From NCBI RefSeq assembly GCF_016860525.1, contig NZ_BNEA01000001.1:1009501-1073500 (forward strand): DNA of 64,000 nt. Reading direction: 5' to 3'. Below the pieces are notes generated by a model that saw only the letters and a list, made by a program, of their open reading frames with translations, did not search any database and was not told the origin of the DNA. The number at the start of each line of letters is the position of its first letter. Position 1 is the first letter of the stretch. The position numbers were made by a program, and so were the translations under genes. The DNA comes from Streptomyces rubradiris. GTDB taxonomy: Bacteria > Actinomycetota > Actinomycetes > Streptomycetales > Streptomycetaceae. This document shows, in pieces, positions 8,011-16,634 of this stretch.

Positions 8011-9225
8011 ATGGGTGACATGAGCCCCGCACGCGAGGAGGTCCGGCGCGCCCGGTATGCCGTGGCGGCCGTGTTCGCGGTGCACGGCTCCGTGACCGGG
8101 TCGTTCGCCACGCGGGTGCCCTGGATCCAGGACCATGCCGGGCTGAGCGCCGGGCAGCTGGGGTTCGCGCTGGCCTTCACCGCGTTCGGCGCGGCGTGCG
8201 CGATGCCGCTGGCGGGCCGGGTGACGCACCGGTTCGGCAGCCGTACGGCCCTGCGCGGGCTGCTGGCGATGTGGACGCTGGCCCTGGTGCTGCCGTCCGT
8301 CGCGCCGAACCTGGTCACCCTGTGCCTGGCGCTGTTCGTCTACGGCGCCTCCTCGGGCATGGCCGACGTCGCGATGAACGCGCTCGGTGTGGAGGTCGAG
8401 CGGCTGCTCGGCAAATCGGTGATGTCCGGGCTGCACGGCATGTGGAGCGCGGGCGCCCTGACCGGCTCGGCGGCCGGCACCCTGGCCGCACATCTCGGCG
8501 CGGACGCGCGGGCGCACTTCGCGCTCGCCTCGGCCGTCCTCACCGTGCTCGGCTGCGCGGTCTGCGCCTGGGTGCTTAACGTCCAGCCCGCCGAGGACGA
8601 GGAGCCGCCGCCGCGGTTCGCGCTGCCGCCGCGCTCGGCCCTGCTGATCGGCGCGGTCGGGTTCTGCGCGGTGTTCGCCGAGGGCGCGACCCTGGACTGG
8701 TCGGCGGTGTTCCTGCGGGACCGGCTGGACGGCTCGGCCGGGCTGGCGGCGTCCGCCACGACCGGCTCCATGCTGACCATGGCCGTGGCCCGGATCGCCG
8801 GGGACGCGGTGGTGAACCGCTTCGGCGCGGTCCGTACCGTGCGGGCCGGCGGGGCGCTGGCCGTGCTGGGCGGGCTGCTGATCGTGCTCGCGCGGCACCC
8901 GGCATCGGCGATGACCGGGTTCGCGCTGATGGGGCTCGGCATCGCGGTGGTCGTCCCGCTGTGCTTCGCCGCCGCCGGACACGCCGGCCCCAACCCGAGC
9001 CAGGCCATCGCGGGCGTGGCGACCGTCACCTACACCTCCGGGCTGATCGCGCCGAGCCTGATCGGCGGGGTGGCCCAGGCGACCAGCCTGATGGTGTCCT
9101 TCTGCGTGGTGACGGCGCTGGCCTGCGGGCTCGTCCTGTTCTCGGGCGTCCTGCGCGCCGCCGAACGCGGGGACCGCGCGAAGGCCGGTCCGCAGAGCGC
9201 GGCGGTGTCCGGACCGCACTCCTGA
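8011..9225 (+). CDS. MFS transporter
   Basis: This 404-residue protein has about 12 membrane segments and the MFS loop motif GRVTHRFGSRTALRG, with a half-way loop at about residues 190-210 (PAEDEEPPPRF). The start ATG follows GGGAGGGACAGGAAC. The second ATG three codons later is an alternative. It is divergently transcribed from the ROK repressor, and sugar-responsive control is therefore likely. The segment VPWIQDHAGLSAGQLGFAL resembles the fucose-permease-like or YbjJ-like branch of MFS, but the substrate is not certain. Confidence 0.87.
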   Translation: MGDMSPAREEVRRARYAVAAVFAVHGSVTGSFATRVPWIQDHAGLSAGQLGFALAFTAFGAACAMPLAGRVTHRFGSRTALRGLLAMWTLALVLPSVAPNLVTLCLALFVYGASSGMADVAMNALGVEVERLLGKSVMSGLHGMWSAGALTGSAAGTLAAHLGADARAHFALASAVLTVLGCAVCAWVLNVQPAEDEEPPPRFALPPRSALLIGAVGFCAVFAEGATLDWSAVFLRDRLDGSAGLAASATTGSMLTMAVARIAGDAVVNRFGAVRTVRAGGALAVLGGLLIVLARHPASAMTGFALMGLGIAVVVPLCFAAAGHAGPNPSQAIAGVATVTYTSGLIAPSLIGGVAQATSLMVSFCVVTALACGLVLFSGVLRAAERGDRAKAGPQSAAVSGPHS

Positions 9226-9228
9226 GGC

Positions 9229-9263
9229 GACCGGGTATGTGAACCAAGTTCACATACCCGGTC
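9229..9263. repeat. Perfect 16-bp inverted repeat with 3-nt loop
   Basis: Arms GACCGGGTATGTGAAC (9229-9244) and GTTCACATACCCGGTC (9248-9263) are exactly complementary around CAA. The element starts three bases after the stop of the MFS gene and ends 77 bases before the permease start. As RNA it is a very stable hairpin without a U-tract, so it may terminate the MFS transcript. As DNA its centre GTATGTGAAC/GTTCACATAC looks like an operator for the permease. Confidence 0.7.
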
Positions 9264-9340
9264 GTGTGGGCGGAGAACCGCCGCTTACCCGCACAATGGT
9301 TCGGACCGTCCTGATGTACGTAAGAAAGCGAAACCCCACC

Positions 9341-10768
9341 ATGGACCTCGGCGTGCGCTGGAAACTGCACGGTGACGGGCGCACGCCCGCTCCCGGAGCG
9401 GTGGTACGCCCCGACGAACGGCTGTCCTGGCCCCGCACCGTGGGCCTGGGCGCCCAGCACGTGGTCGCGATGTTCGGCGCCTCCTTCGTGGCCCCCGTAC
9501 TCATGGGCCTGGACCCGAACCTGGCGATCATGATGTCGGGCGTGGCGACCGTGATCTTCCTGCTCGCCACCCGCGGCCGGGTGCCGAGCTACCTCGGCTG
9601 CTCCCTGTCGTTCGTGGGCGTGGCCGCCGTCATCCGCGCCCAGGGCGGCACCAGCGCGACCGTGACCGGCGCGGTGCTCGTCGTCGGCGCGGTGCTGTTC
9701 CTGGTGGGCCTGGCCGTGCAGCGGTTCGGCGCGCGGATCATCCACGCCGCCATGCCGCCGATCGTGACCGGCGCCGTCGTCATGCTGATCGGCTTCAACC
9801 TGGCCCCGGTGACCGCGTCCACCTACTGGCCGCAGGACCAGTGGACCGCCCTGCTGGTGATGCTCTTCACCGGGCTGGCAGTCGTCTGCCTGCGCGGTTT
9901 CTGGTCGCGCATCGCCATCTTCCTGGGCCTGGTCTTCGGCTACGGCATCTCCTGGGCCTTCGACCGGGTCTTCGGCAAGATCCACTCCGTGGGCCCGAGC
10001 GGCAAGGTCACCGACCACTGGCGCCTGGACCTGTCCGCGGTCTCCCACGCCGACTGGATCGGGCTGCCCCATCTGCACGGGCCGTCCTTCCAGTGGTCGG
10101 CCGTCCTGGTCGCCCTGCCCGTGGTCATCGCCCTGGTCGCGGAGAACGCGGGCCACGTCAAGGCGGTCGGCGAGATGACCGGCGACCCGCTGGACGACAA
10201 GCTCGGCACGGCGATCTCCGCCGACGGTGTCGCCTCGGTGCTCTCCACCGCCGTCGGCGGTCCGCCGAACACCACCTACTCCGAGAACATCGGCGTGATG
10301 GCCGCGACCCGCGTGTACTCCACCGCCGCCTACTGGGCCGCCGCCGGCTTCGCGCTGCTCTTCGGCCTCTGCCCGAAGTTCGGCGCGGTCGTGGCGGCCA
10401 TCCCGGGCGGGGTGCTCGGCGGCATCACCGTCATCCTCTACGGCATGATCGGCCTGCTCGGCGCCCAGATCTGGATCAACGCCAAGGTGGACCTGCGCAA
10501 CCCGCTGAACCTGGTCCCGGCCGCCGCCGGCATCATCATCGGCGTCGGCAACGTCTCGATGAAGTTCACCGACACCTTCTCGCTCAGCGGCATCGCCCTC
10601 GGCACCCTGGTCGTCATCACCGGCTACCACGCGCTGCGCGCCTTCGCCCCGGCCCACCTGAAGACACAGGAGCCGCTGCTGGACGAGGGCACGTCGACGT
10701 ACGACACGGAGGCGGACGCGGAGACCGGCTCGCGGGCGGACACCCGGGCGCCGCACGCCAAGTCCTAG
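9341..10768 (+). CDS. NCS2 uracil/xanthine permease family transporter
   Basis: This is a 475-residue nucleobase transporter with 12-14 hydrophobic segments. Family marks are GLGAQHVVAMFGASFVAP near the N-terminus, the VALPVVIALVAENAGHVKAV region holding the key acidic residue, and the substrate-loop motif GGPPNTTYSENIGVMA. These fit UraA-type uracil permeases better than purine-specific members, but specificity is not settled. The start at MDLGVRWK matches the usual family N-terminus. An ATG nine codons upstream is possible, and no strong Shine-Dalgarno sequence decides between them. The C-terminal tail is acidic and hydrophilic. Confidence 0.9.
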   Translation: MDLGVRWKLHGDGRTPAPGAVVRPDERLSWPRTVGLGAQHVVAMFGASFVAPVLMGLDPNLAIMMSGVATVIFLLATRGRVPSYLGCSLSFVGVAAVIRAQGGTSATVTGAVLVVGAVLFLVGLAVQRFGARIIHAAMPPIVTGAVVMLIGFNLAPVTASTYWPQDQWTALLVMLFTGLAVVCLRGFWSRIAIFLGLVFGYGISWAFDRVFGKIHSVGPSGKVTDHWRLDLSAVSHADWIGLPHLHGPSFQWSAVLVALPVVIALVAENAGHVKAVGEMTGDPLDDKLGTAISADGVASVLSTAVGGPPNTTYSENIGVMAATRVYSTAAYWAAAGFALLFGLCPKFGAVVAAIPGGVLGGITVILYGMIGLLGAQIWINAKVDLRNPLNLVPAAAGIIIGVGNVSMKFTDTFSLSGIALGTLVVITGYHALRAFAPAHLKTQEPLLDEGTSTYDTEADAETGSRADTRAPHAKS

Positions 10769-10859
10769 CCGGCGCTCCCGCCTTGCGCCGTTCCCCCGTT
10801 CCGGGGAAGCACCGGGCCGGTCGGCACGCCGGCCGGCACCGGGCTGGGACGCTTCCGCC

Positions 10860-11558
10860 ATGGCTTCCCCCCTGGCGCGGCCCGCGGCACCCACCACCCC
10901 CGTCGACGCCGTCGTGGCGCGGATGCGCGCCCTGGACGCGGCCCTGCCCGCGCGGGACGGCGTCGCCGTGTTCAACCGCGTCTACCTCACCGTCACCGAG
11001 GAGGTCGGCCGGCGGCTGGGCGCGGGCGAGTTCCCCGATCCACGGGCGGCGGGCACCCTGGACGTGCGGTTCGCCGAGCGCTATCTGACGGCGGTCGACG
11101 CGGCCGACGAGGACCGCCGCCCGCCCGCCTGCTGGCGCCCGCTGTTCCAGCTCCGCCGCCACCCCGGGGTGCGCCCGCTCCAGTTCGCGCTGGCCGGCGT
11201 CAACGCCCACATCGGGCACGACCTGGCCCTGGCCGTGGTCGACACCTGCCGGACGCTCGGCTGCGAACCGGCCGCTCTGGAGGACGAGTTCGACCGGGTG
11301 GGCGAACTGCTCGTGGCGCTGGAGGAACGCGTCCGCGAGGACCTGATGCCGGGCCCGGACCTGCTCCAGCTCGCCGACCCGCTCACCCATCTGCTGGGCT
11401 CGTGGAGCCTGGAGCGGGCCCGGGACGCGGCCTGGGCGGCGGCCCGCGCCCTGTGGGCGCTGCGGCACTGCGGCGGGATCGCCGAGGAGTTCACCGAACG
11501 GCTGGACGCGGCGGTGGGGTTCGCGGGCCGGATGCTGCTGACTCCCCTTCCCGGCTGA
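10860..11558 (+). CDS. DUF5995 family protein
   Basis: This 232-residue soluble, mostly helical protein is of unknown function. The conserved stretches RDGVAVFNRVYLTVTEEV, QFALAGVNAHIGHDLALAVV and WSLERARDAAWAAARALW match my memory of the DUF5995 family of actinobacteria. The HIGHDLALAVVDT segment could supply metal ligands, which is only inference. No signal peptide or membrane segment is seen. It is monocistronic: a strong hairpin follows 12 bases after the stop, and the next gene is on the other strand. Confidence 0.75.
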   Translation: MASPLARPAAPTTPVDAVVARMRALDAALPARDGVAVFNRVYLTVTEEVGRRLGAGEFPDPRAAGTLDVRFAERYLTAVDAADEDRRPPACWRPLFQLRRHPGVRPLQFALAGVNAHIGHDLALAVVDTCRTLGCEPAALEDEFDRVGELLVALEERVREDLMPGPDLLQLADPLTHLLGSWSLERARDAAWAAARALWALRHCGGIAEEFTERLDAAVGFAGRMLLTPLPG

Positions 11559-11569
11559 AGGGTCGGAAA

Positions 11570-11608
11570 GGCGCGGGCGGCCGGAATCCTGGTCCGGCCG
11601 CCCGCGCC
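11570..11608. terminator. Bidirectional hairpin terminator
   Basis: Perfect 16-bp arms (GGCGCGGGCGGCCGGA and its complement) surround a seven-base loop. It lies between the convergent DUF5995 gene and the lysine-monooxygenase-like gene and could serve both. There is no U-tract, as is common in Streptomyces. Confidence 0.8.
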
Positions 11609-11625
11609 TCGGCTCGTCTCCCGGG

Positions 11626-13323
11626 TCAGTCCTCGGGAAGCTCCACCGGGGCGATCTCGTCGTAGACGTCACCCGGGCCCGGGTTCGACGGGTCGGTCGT
11701 GCCGCCGAAGTGGTGCATCACGCCCCACACCGCGTTCAGCGCGGTCTGCACGGCACCCTCGGCCCAGCCGGCCGTCCAGGAGATGTCGTCGCCGGCGAGG
11801 AAGATGCCCCGCTTGTCCTCGGGCAGCCGGTCCTGCATGAAGTGGGTGAACAGGCGCCGCTGGTAGCGGTAGTGGCCGGGCAGGTTGGCCTTGAACGCGC
11901 CCATGAAGTAGGGCTCGTTCTCCCAGGAGATCGTCACCGGGTTGCCGATGATGTGCTTGCGGATGTCGACCTTCGGGTAGATCTCGCCGAGCGACTTCAG
12001 CATGACCTCCATCCGCTCGTTAGCGGACAGCGGCAGCCACTTCAGGCTGTCGTCGCACCAGGTGTACGACAGGCAGATCACGGCGGGCTTGTCGGGGCCG
12101 TCGTCGAGCAGGTACGTACCGCGGGTCATGCGGTCGGTGAGCGTCATCGACATGACGTCCCGGCCGGTCTCCTCGTCCTTGTCCAGCCAGAACGGCCGGT
12201 CCACGGGCACGAAGAGCTTGCTGGACTCCATGTAGTGGGTGCGCTCGATCGCGGTCCAGTGGTCGATCGGGAAGAGGGAGTCGTCGCAGGCGATCTTGGA
12301 CAGCAGCATCCAGGACTGGGCGGTGAAGATCGCCGCCTGGTAGGTGCGGATGTCGCCGTTCGCGTCCGTCACGGTGATCCGGTTGCCCGCGGTGCGGTGC
12401 AGCCGGGTCACGGCCGGGCGCGGCTCGCCGCCGGTGTGCAGGGACTTCAGCGAGGTGCCGTGCGGCCAGTGCACGATCTTCTCCGGCTCCCGCTCCCACA
12501 GGCGCAGCGGCAGCTGCTGGGAGCCGCCGACGATGCCGCGGTGGTGGTCGTCGGCCTCGGTGTAGACGACGCGCAGGATCTCCAGGATGGAGTTCGGGAA
12601 GTCGGTGTCCCAGCCGCCGGTGCCGAAGCCGACCTGGCCGAAGATCTCCCGGTGCCGGAAGGACTTGAACGCCTCGGAGTCGCACAGGAAGCCGTAGAAG
12701 GTCTGGTTGTCGAGCTTCTCGACCAGCTTCGCCCAGATCTCCCGGATGCGCGGCACGTCCCGCTCGCGCATCGCGCGGTTCATGTCGGAGAAGTCGGCGC
12801 CCTCCTCCAGGCACTTGTTCCAGGCCGCGGCGACATCCCGGTACACCTGGGGCAGGTCGTCGATGGTGACGGCGTAGTGCGACTCGCCCTTGAGGTCGAC
12901 CACGGTCGACGGGGTGGCCTCGGCCAGCGGGTTCGGGAAGGGCCTGGTCTCCAGGCCGACCAGGTCGATGTAGTGCTGGAGGGCGGTGGAGGACGGCGGG
13001 AAGCGCATCGCGCCCATCTCAGCGGTCAGCGAGTCGTCGCAGCCGTCGAAGCCGACCGTGCGGAGCCGGCCGCCGATCTGGTCGGCCTCGTAGACGACGG
13101 GCTTGAGGCCCATCTTCATCAGCTCGTAGGCGGCGACGATGCCGGACAGGCCGCCGCCGATGACCGCGACCTCGGTGCCGTGCTCGGTCGCCGGGATCTG
13201 GCCGAGGCCCGCCGGGTGGGCGAGGAAGTCGTCGTAGGCGTAGGGGAAGTCCGGGCCGAACATGGTGATCGGCGGCTGCTGCTCGTCGGTGTGCTCGACG
13301 GCGTTGGGCACCGTGGACGTCAT
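11626..13323 (-). CDS. davB: FAD-dependent L-lysine 2-monooxygenase-like protein
   Basis: This 565-residue flavin monoamine-oxidase-fold enzyme has a dinucleotide-binding motif (VAVIGGGLSGIVAAYELM, about residues 51-68) followed by VVYEADQIGGRLRT, and a C-terminal FAD contact (IFLAGDDISWTAGWAEGAVQ). The N-terminus (PITMFGPDFPYAYDDFLAHP) and overall length match remembered Pseudomonas DavB, which decarboxylates lysine oxidatively to 5-aminovaleramide. The gene follows a DavA-like amidase by 86 nt, supporting that pathway. Tryptophan or phenylalanine 2-monooxygenase activity cannot be excluded, since the family is shared. Confidence 0.78.
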   Translation of the reverse strand: MTSTVPNAVEHTDEQQPPITMFGPDFPYAYDDFLAHPAGLGQIPATEHGTEVAVIGGGLSGIVAAYELMKMGLKPVVYEADQIGGRLRTVGFDGCDDSLTAEMGAMRFPPSSTALQHYIDLVGLETRPFPNPLAEATPSTVVDLKGESHYAVTIDDLPQVYRDVAAAWNKCLEEGADFSDMNRAMRERDVPRIREIWAKLVEKLDNQTFYGFLCDSEAFKSFRHREIFGQVGFGTGGWDTDFPNSILEILRVVYTEADDHHRGIVGGSQQLPLRLWEREPEKIVHWPHGTSLKSLHTGGEPRPAVTRLHRTAGNRITVTDANGDIRTYQAAIFTAQSWMLLSKIACDDSLFPIDHWTAIERTHYMESSKLFVPVDRPFWLDKDEETGRDVMSMTLTDRMTRGTYLLDDGPDKPAVICLSYTWCDDSLKWLPLSANERMEVMLKSLGEIYPKVDIRKHIIGNPVTISWENEPYFMGAFKANLPGHYRYQRRLFTHFMQDRLPEDKRGIFLAGDDISWTAGWAEGAVQTALNAVWGVMHHFGGTTDPSNPGPGDVYDEIAPVELPED

Positions 13324-13409
13324 GGGGGTACGGACTCCTTGCGTGGTGGAACAGGGTGAGGCTGTTGCGGCCGCTCGCGCGCGGCTCTCCTTCGCGGTCG
13401 GTCCGCGGC

Positions 13410-14198
13410 TCAGACCAGGGACCCGTACAGACCGGGGCGGCGGTCCGCCAGGTACGGGTTGTTCTCCCGGGAGGCGGCCAGGAAGGCGGGGTCGGCGTCG
13501 GCGAGCACGAGCTGCTCGGCGCGGCCGGCACGGGTGCGGGCGACGCCGTCGGGACCGGCGAGGACGGACAGGCCGACGAACTCGAACTCCCCTTCCTCAC
13601 CGACCCGGTTGACGTACGCGACGTACATCTGGTTCTCGAAGGCCCGCACCGGGATCATCGACTCGGCGACGAACTGGAAGGGATGCATCTGCGCGGTCGG
13701 CACGACGAGGAGGTCGGTGCCGGCCAGGGCGTGGGCCCGGACGTTCTCCGGGAACTCGACGTCGTAGCAGATCAGCAGGCCCACGGTGAGGCCGTTCAGC
13801 TCGGCCTGGACGACCTGCCGCTCGCCCGGCGTGAAGTGGTCGCGCTCGAAGCAGCCGAAGAGGTGGGTCTTGCGGTAGTTGGCGAGCCGGGTGCCGTCGG
13901 CCGAGATCAGCTGGGCGGAGTTGAAGACGGTGTCGCCGTCGCGCTCCGGGTAGCCGTAGACGAGGGCCAGGCCGTGCCGGGTGGCGATCTCGGCGACCGC
14001 GTCGGCGGAGTCGCCGTCGGCGGGCTCGGCGAGGCGGGCGATGTCGTCGCCTATCGCGTACCCGGTGAGGAACATCTCCGGTGCGGCCAGCAGCCCGGCG
14101 CCCGCGGCGGCGGCGCGGCCCGCGGCCTCGTCGAGGACCTTGAGGTTCTCGGCGATGGAGCCGGGACGGCCGGAGCTCTGGAGCAGGGCGGTGCGCAT
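13410..14198 (-). CDS. davA: Nitrilase-superfamily amidase, probable 5-aminovaleramidase
   Basis: This 262-residue carbon-nitrogen hydrolase has the catalytic Glu41 (LLAAPEMFLTGY), Lys110 (NYRKTHLFG) and Cys144 (GLLICYDVEFPEN). Lengths and motifs agree with DavA, which converts 5-aminovaleramide to 5-aminovalerate and ammonia after DavB. It is cytoplasmic, with no signal peptide. It precedes davB on the same strand and has its own promoter with TTGCGCG half-sites upstream. Another amide product, such as indole-acetamide, is possible if the partner oxidase acts on another amino acid. Confidence 0.8.
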   Translation of the reverse strand: MRTALLQSSGRPGSIAENLKVLDEAAGRAAAAGAGLLAAPEMFLTGYAIGDDIARLAEPADGDSADAVAEIATRHGLALVYGYPERDGDTVFNSAQLISADGTRLANYRKTHLFGCFERDHFTPGERQVVQAELNGLTVGLLICYDVEFPENVRAHALAGTDLLVVPTAQMHPFQFVAESMIPVRAFENQMYVAYVNRVGEEGEFEFVGLSVLAGPDGVARTRAGRAEQLVLADADPAFLAASRENNPYLADRRPGLYGSLV

Positions 14199-14239
14199 GC
14201 GTGATCCTCACCGGAACGGGGGGGTTGGGGGTCAGGAAG

Positions 14240-14339
14240 ACGGTACGGGCGGTGTGCTCGGCCGGACAAGAAGGAGCCGTTGCGCGCGCGTGCGCAGTTC
14301 GTTGCGCGGAATCCGGACTGGGCGGCGATTTGTTGCGCG
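14240..14339 (-). promoter_or_regulatory. davA promoter with array of three TTGCGCG half-sites
   Basis: Reading the minus strand, TTGTCC (14264-14269) and TACCGT (14240-14245) form -35 and -10 hexamers with an 18-bp spacer. Upstream lie three direct copies of TTGCGCG, written on the plus strand, at 14280, 14302 and 14333 (spacing 22 and 31 bp). The first copy starts 11 bp from the -35. The permease promoter has the same arrangement. The likely binder is the Lrp/AsnC protein encoded between the two. Confidence 0.6.
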
Positions 14340-14375
14340 GTCCAAGTGAGGGCGGCGGAAGGGCGCGGAAAAGGA

Positions 14376-14514
14376 CTCGGGGCGCCTCGTCGTCGGCGGG
14401 TGCGGGCCTGCTGTGGCCGAGCGCGCAGTTCCCCCGCGCCCCTGAAGGGGCGCGGGGGAACTGCGCGAGCAACCCCGGCACTACCCGCAGCCGACGACGA
14501 CGAGACGCCCCGAG
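14376..14514. repeat. Long imperfect palindrome with a perfect 21-bp core stem
   Basis: The core arms (14422-14442 and 14447-14467, including GCGCAGTTCCCCCGCGCCCC) are perfectly complementary around TGAA. Outer arms (from CTCGGGGCG at 14376 to CGCCCCGAG at 14514) continue the symmetry imperfectly, giving about 60 bp per side. The core sequence is a familiar interspersed palindrome of Streptomyces intergenic regions. Here it lies just after the lrp stop and can act as that gene's terminator before davA. Confidence 0.75.
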
Positions 14515-14527
14515 CCGCCGTCCGCTC

Positions 14528-14980
14528 CTACCCCGGCGCCCCGGAGGAGAAGCGGCGCAGCAGTGGTGACAGGACCAGGACGGACTTGGTGCGTTCCACG
14601 AACGGCTCGCCCGCGATCCGCTCCAGGACCCGCTCGAAGTGCCGCATGTCGGAGGCGAAGACCTGGGCGATCGCGTCCGCGTCGCCGGTGACGGTCGACG
14701 CGGCCACGACCTCCTGGTACCGCTCCAGACCCCGCTGGATGGTCTCCGGGGAGGTGTTGCTCCGGCAGTAGATCTCGATGTATCCCTCGGTCTCCCAGCC
14801 GAGCGCCGCCGGGTCCACCCGGACGGTGAACCCGGTGATGGCGCCGGTGGCCCGCAGCCGGTCCACGCGCCGCTTCACCGCGGGCGCGGACAGTCCGATC
14901 AGCTGCCCGATGTCCGCGTAGGAGCGGCGGGCGTCCTCGGCGAGGGCGTGCACGATGCGTTCGTCGAGATCGTTCAGCAC
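14528..14980 (-). CDS. Lrp/AsnC-family transcriptional regulator
   Basis: This 150-residue regulator has an N-terminal HTH (ARRSYADIGQLIGLSAPAVK, then RRVDRL) and a C-terminal RAM/ACT ligand domain (about 65-145). Proteins of this family assemble into octamers and bind repeated half-sites in an amino-acid-dependent way. The gene lies 27 nt downstream of the permease gene and upstream of davA-davB, so it is the natural local regulator, possibly sensing lysine. The start MLNDLDERIV is standard for the family. Confidence 0.9.
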   Translation of the reverse strand: MLNDLDERIVHALAEDARRSYADIGQLIGLSAPAVKRRVDRLRATGAITGFTVRVDPAALGWETEGYIEIYCRSNTSPETIQRGLERYQEVVAASTVTGDADAIAQVFASDMRHFERVLERIAGEPFVERTKSVLVLSPLLRRFSSGAPG

Positions 14981-15007
14981 AGGGGGTCGTTCACTTCTTC
15001 GGTTCGG

Positions 15008-16495
15008 TCACTTCACTGCCGTCACCGCGAGGTCGTCGCCGGTCGCGAGACGGGAACGGCGATAGCCGTACAGGAAGTAGAACACGAGCCCGGCGGCCAT
15101 CCAGCATCCGAAGACGACCCAGGTCACGGTGTCGAGGCTGAACATGTTGTACGCGCAGAACAGGAAGCCGAGCACCGGCAGCACCGGCCCGAACGGCACC
15201 TTGAAGGTCCGCTCCAGGTTCGGCCGCTTGTAGCGCAGCACGATGACCGCGATGTTGACCAGGGCGAAGGCGAACAGGGTGCCGATGCTGGTGGCGTCGA
15301 CGAGCTTGCCCAGCGGGATGAGGGCGGCGAGCGCACCGCAGAACAGGGAGACGATCACCGTGTTGAGGCGGGGGGCGCCGGTCTTGCGGTGGACCTTGCC
15401 GAGCGCCTTGGGCACCAGGCCGTCGCGGGACATCGCGAACAGGATGCGGGTCTGGCCGTAGAGCACGGTGAGCACCACGCTCGCGATGGAGATGACCGCG
15501 CCGAGCGCCAGCATCGTGCCCCAGAAGGTCTGGCCGCTGACATCGTTCATGATCGCGGCGAGGGATGCCTCCGAGCCGTCGAACTTCTTCCAGTTCCAGG
15601 CGCCGACGGCGACACCCGCGACGAGCACGTACAGCGCGGTGACGATGATCAGCGACAGCATGATCGCCCGCGGCAGGTCCCGCTTGGGGTCCTTGGCCTC
15701 CTCGCCGGCGGTGGAGGCGGCGTCGAAGCCGATGTACGAGAAGAACAGCGTGGCGCCGGCGGCGCTGACGCCGGTCATGCCGAGCGGCATGAAGTCGGCG
15801 TAGTTGCCGGACTTGAAGCCCATGATGCCGACCGCGCAGAACAGCACGAGGGCGACGATCTTCACGCACACCATGATCGTGTTGGCGCGGGCGGACTCGC
15901 GGGCGCCGCCGAGCAGGAACACCATCGCCAGCAGGACGACGACCAGCGCGGGCAGGTTGATGACGCCGCCCTCGCCGGGGGCCGAGGACAGCACGCCCGG
16001 GATGGTGACGCCGATGGTGCCGTCCAGCAGCTCGTTCAGGTACTCGCCCCAGCCGACGGCGACGGCGGCCACCGAGACGCCGTACTCCAGGATCAGGCAC
16101 CAGCCGCAGACCCAGGCGACCAGCTCGCCCATCGTTGCGTATGCGTACGAGTACGAGGAGCCGGCGACCGGGATGCTGCCCGCCAGCTCGGCGTAGGACA
16201 GGGCCGAGAACAGCGCGGTGAGCCCGGCGATCACGAAGGACAGGGTGACCGCGGGGCCGGCCTCGGGGACGGCGTCGCCGAGGACGACGAAGATGCCGGT
16301 GCCGAGGGTGGCACCGATGCTGATCATGGTCAGCTGCCACAGTCCGAGGGAGCGCCGAAGCTGTCCTCCCTCGCCGTGGCCGCCCTCCGCGACCAGGCGT
16401 TCCACCGGCTTGCGACGCATCAGGCGCGCGGCGACGCCCGGGGACGCGGGGGCGGCCGGTATCTGGTTCTGCGGGGGTGCGCCTTGGTCGAGCAC
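15008..16495 (-). CDS. APC-family amino acid permease
   Basis: This 495-residue inner-membrane transporter has about 12-14 helices. The first-helix motif ISIGATLGTGIFVVLG and the FSYIGFDAASTAGEEAKDPK segment are hallmarks of the cationic amino acid/polyamine branch of the APC superfamily. The GTG start (VLDQGAPPQNQ) has AAGGAG seven bases upstream. A longer frame to 16621 lacks such a site. It heads the minus-strand group permease, lrp, davA, davB, so uptake of the amino acid degraded by DavBA (lysine) is the likely job. Confidence 0.88.
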   Translation of the reverse strand: MLDQGAPPQNQIPAAPASPGVAARLMRRKPVERLVAEGGHGEGGQLRRSLGLWQLTMISIGATLGTGIFVVLGDAVPEAGPAVTLSFVIAGLTALFSALSYAELAGSIPVAGSSYSYAYATMGELVAWVCGWCLILEYGVSVAAVAVGWGEYLNELLDGTIGVTIPGVLSSAPGEGGVINLPALVVVLLAMVFLLGGARESARANTIMVCVKIVALVLFCAVGIMGFKSGNYADFMPLGMTGVSAAGATLFFSYIGFDAASTAGEEAKDPKRDLPRAIMLSLIIVTALYVLVAGVAVGAWNWKKFDGSEASLAAIMNDVSGQTFWGTMLALGAVISIASVVLTVLYGQTRILFAMSRDGLVPKALGKVHRKTGAPRLNTVIVSLFCGALAALIPLGKLVDATSIGTLFAFALVNIAVIVLRYKRPNLERTFKVPFGPVLPVLGFLFCAYNMFSLDTVTWVVFGCWMAAGLVFYFLYGYRRSRLATGDDLAVTAVK

Positions 16496-16634
16496 GCGCT
16501 GGCTCCTTATCGCTGCCGGTGTGGTGCGGACGCGGACCGGCGGCTGAGCCGGCCCTCGTGGACGGGGACCGGTGGGCCTCGCAAGGGCGGGAACCCACCG
16601 AGCGGGGTCCCCGCCACGCACGTACTAGCGCAGC

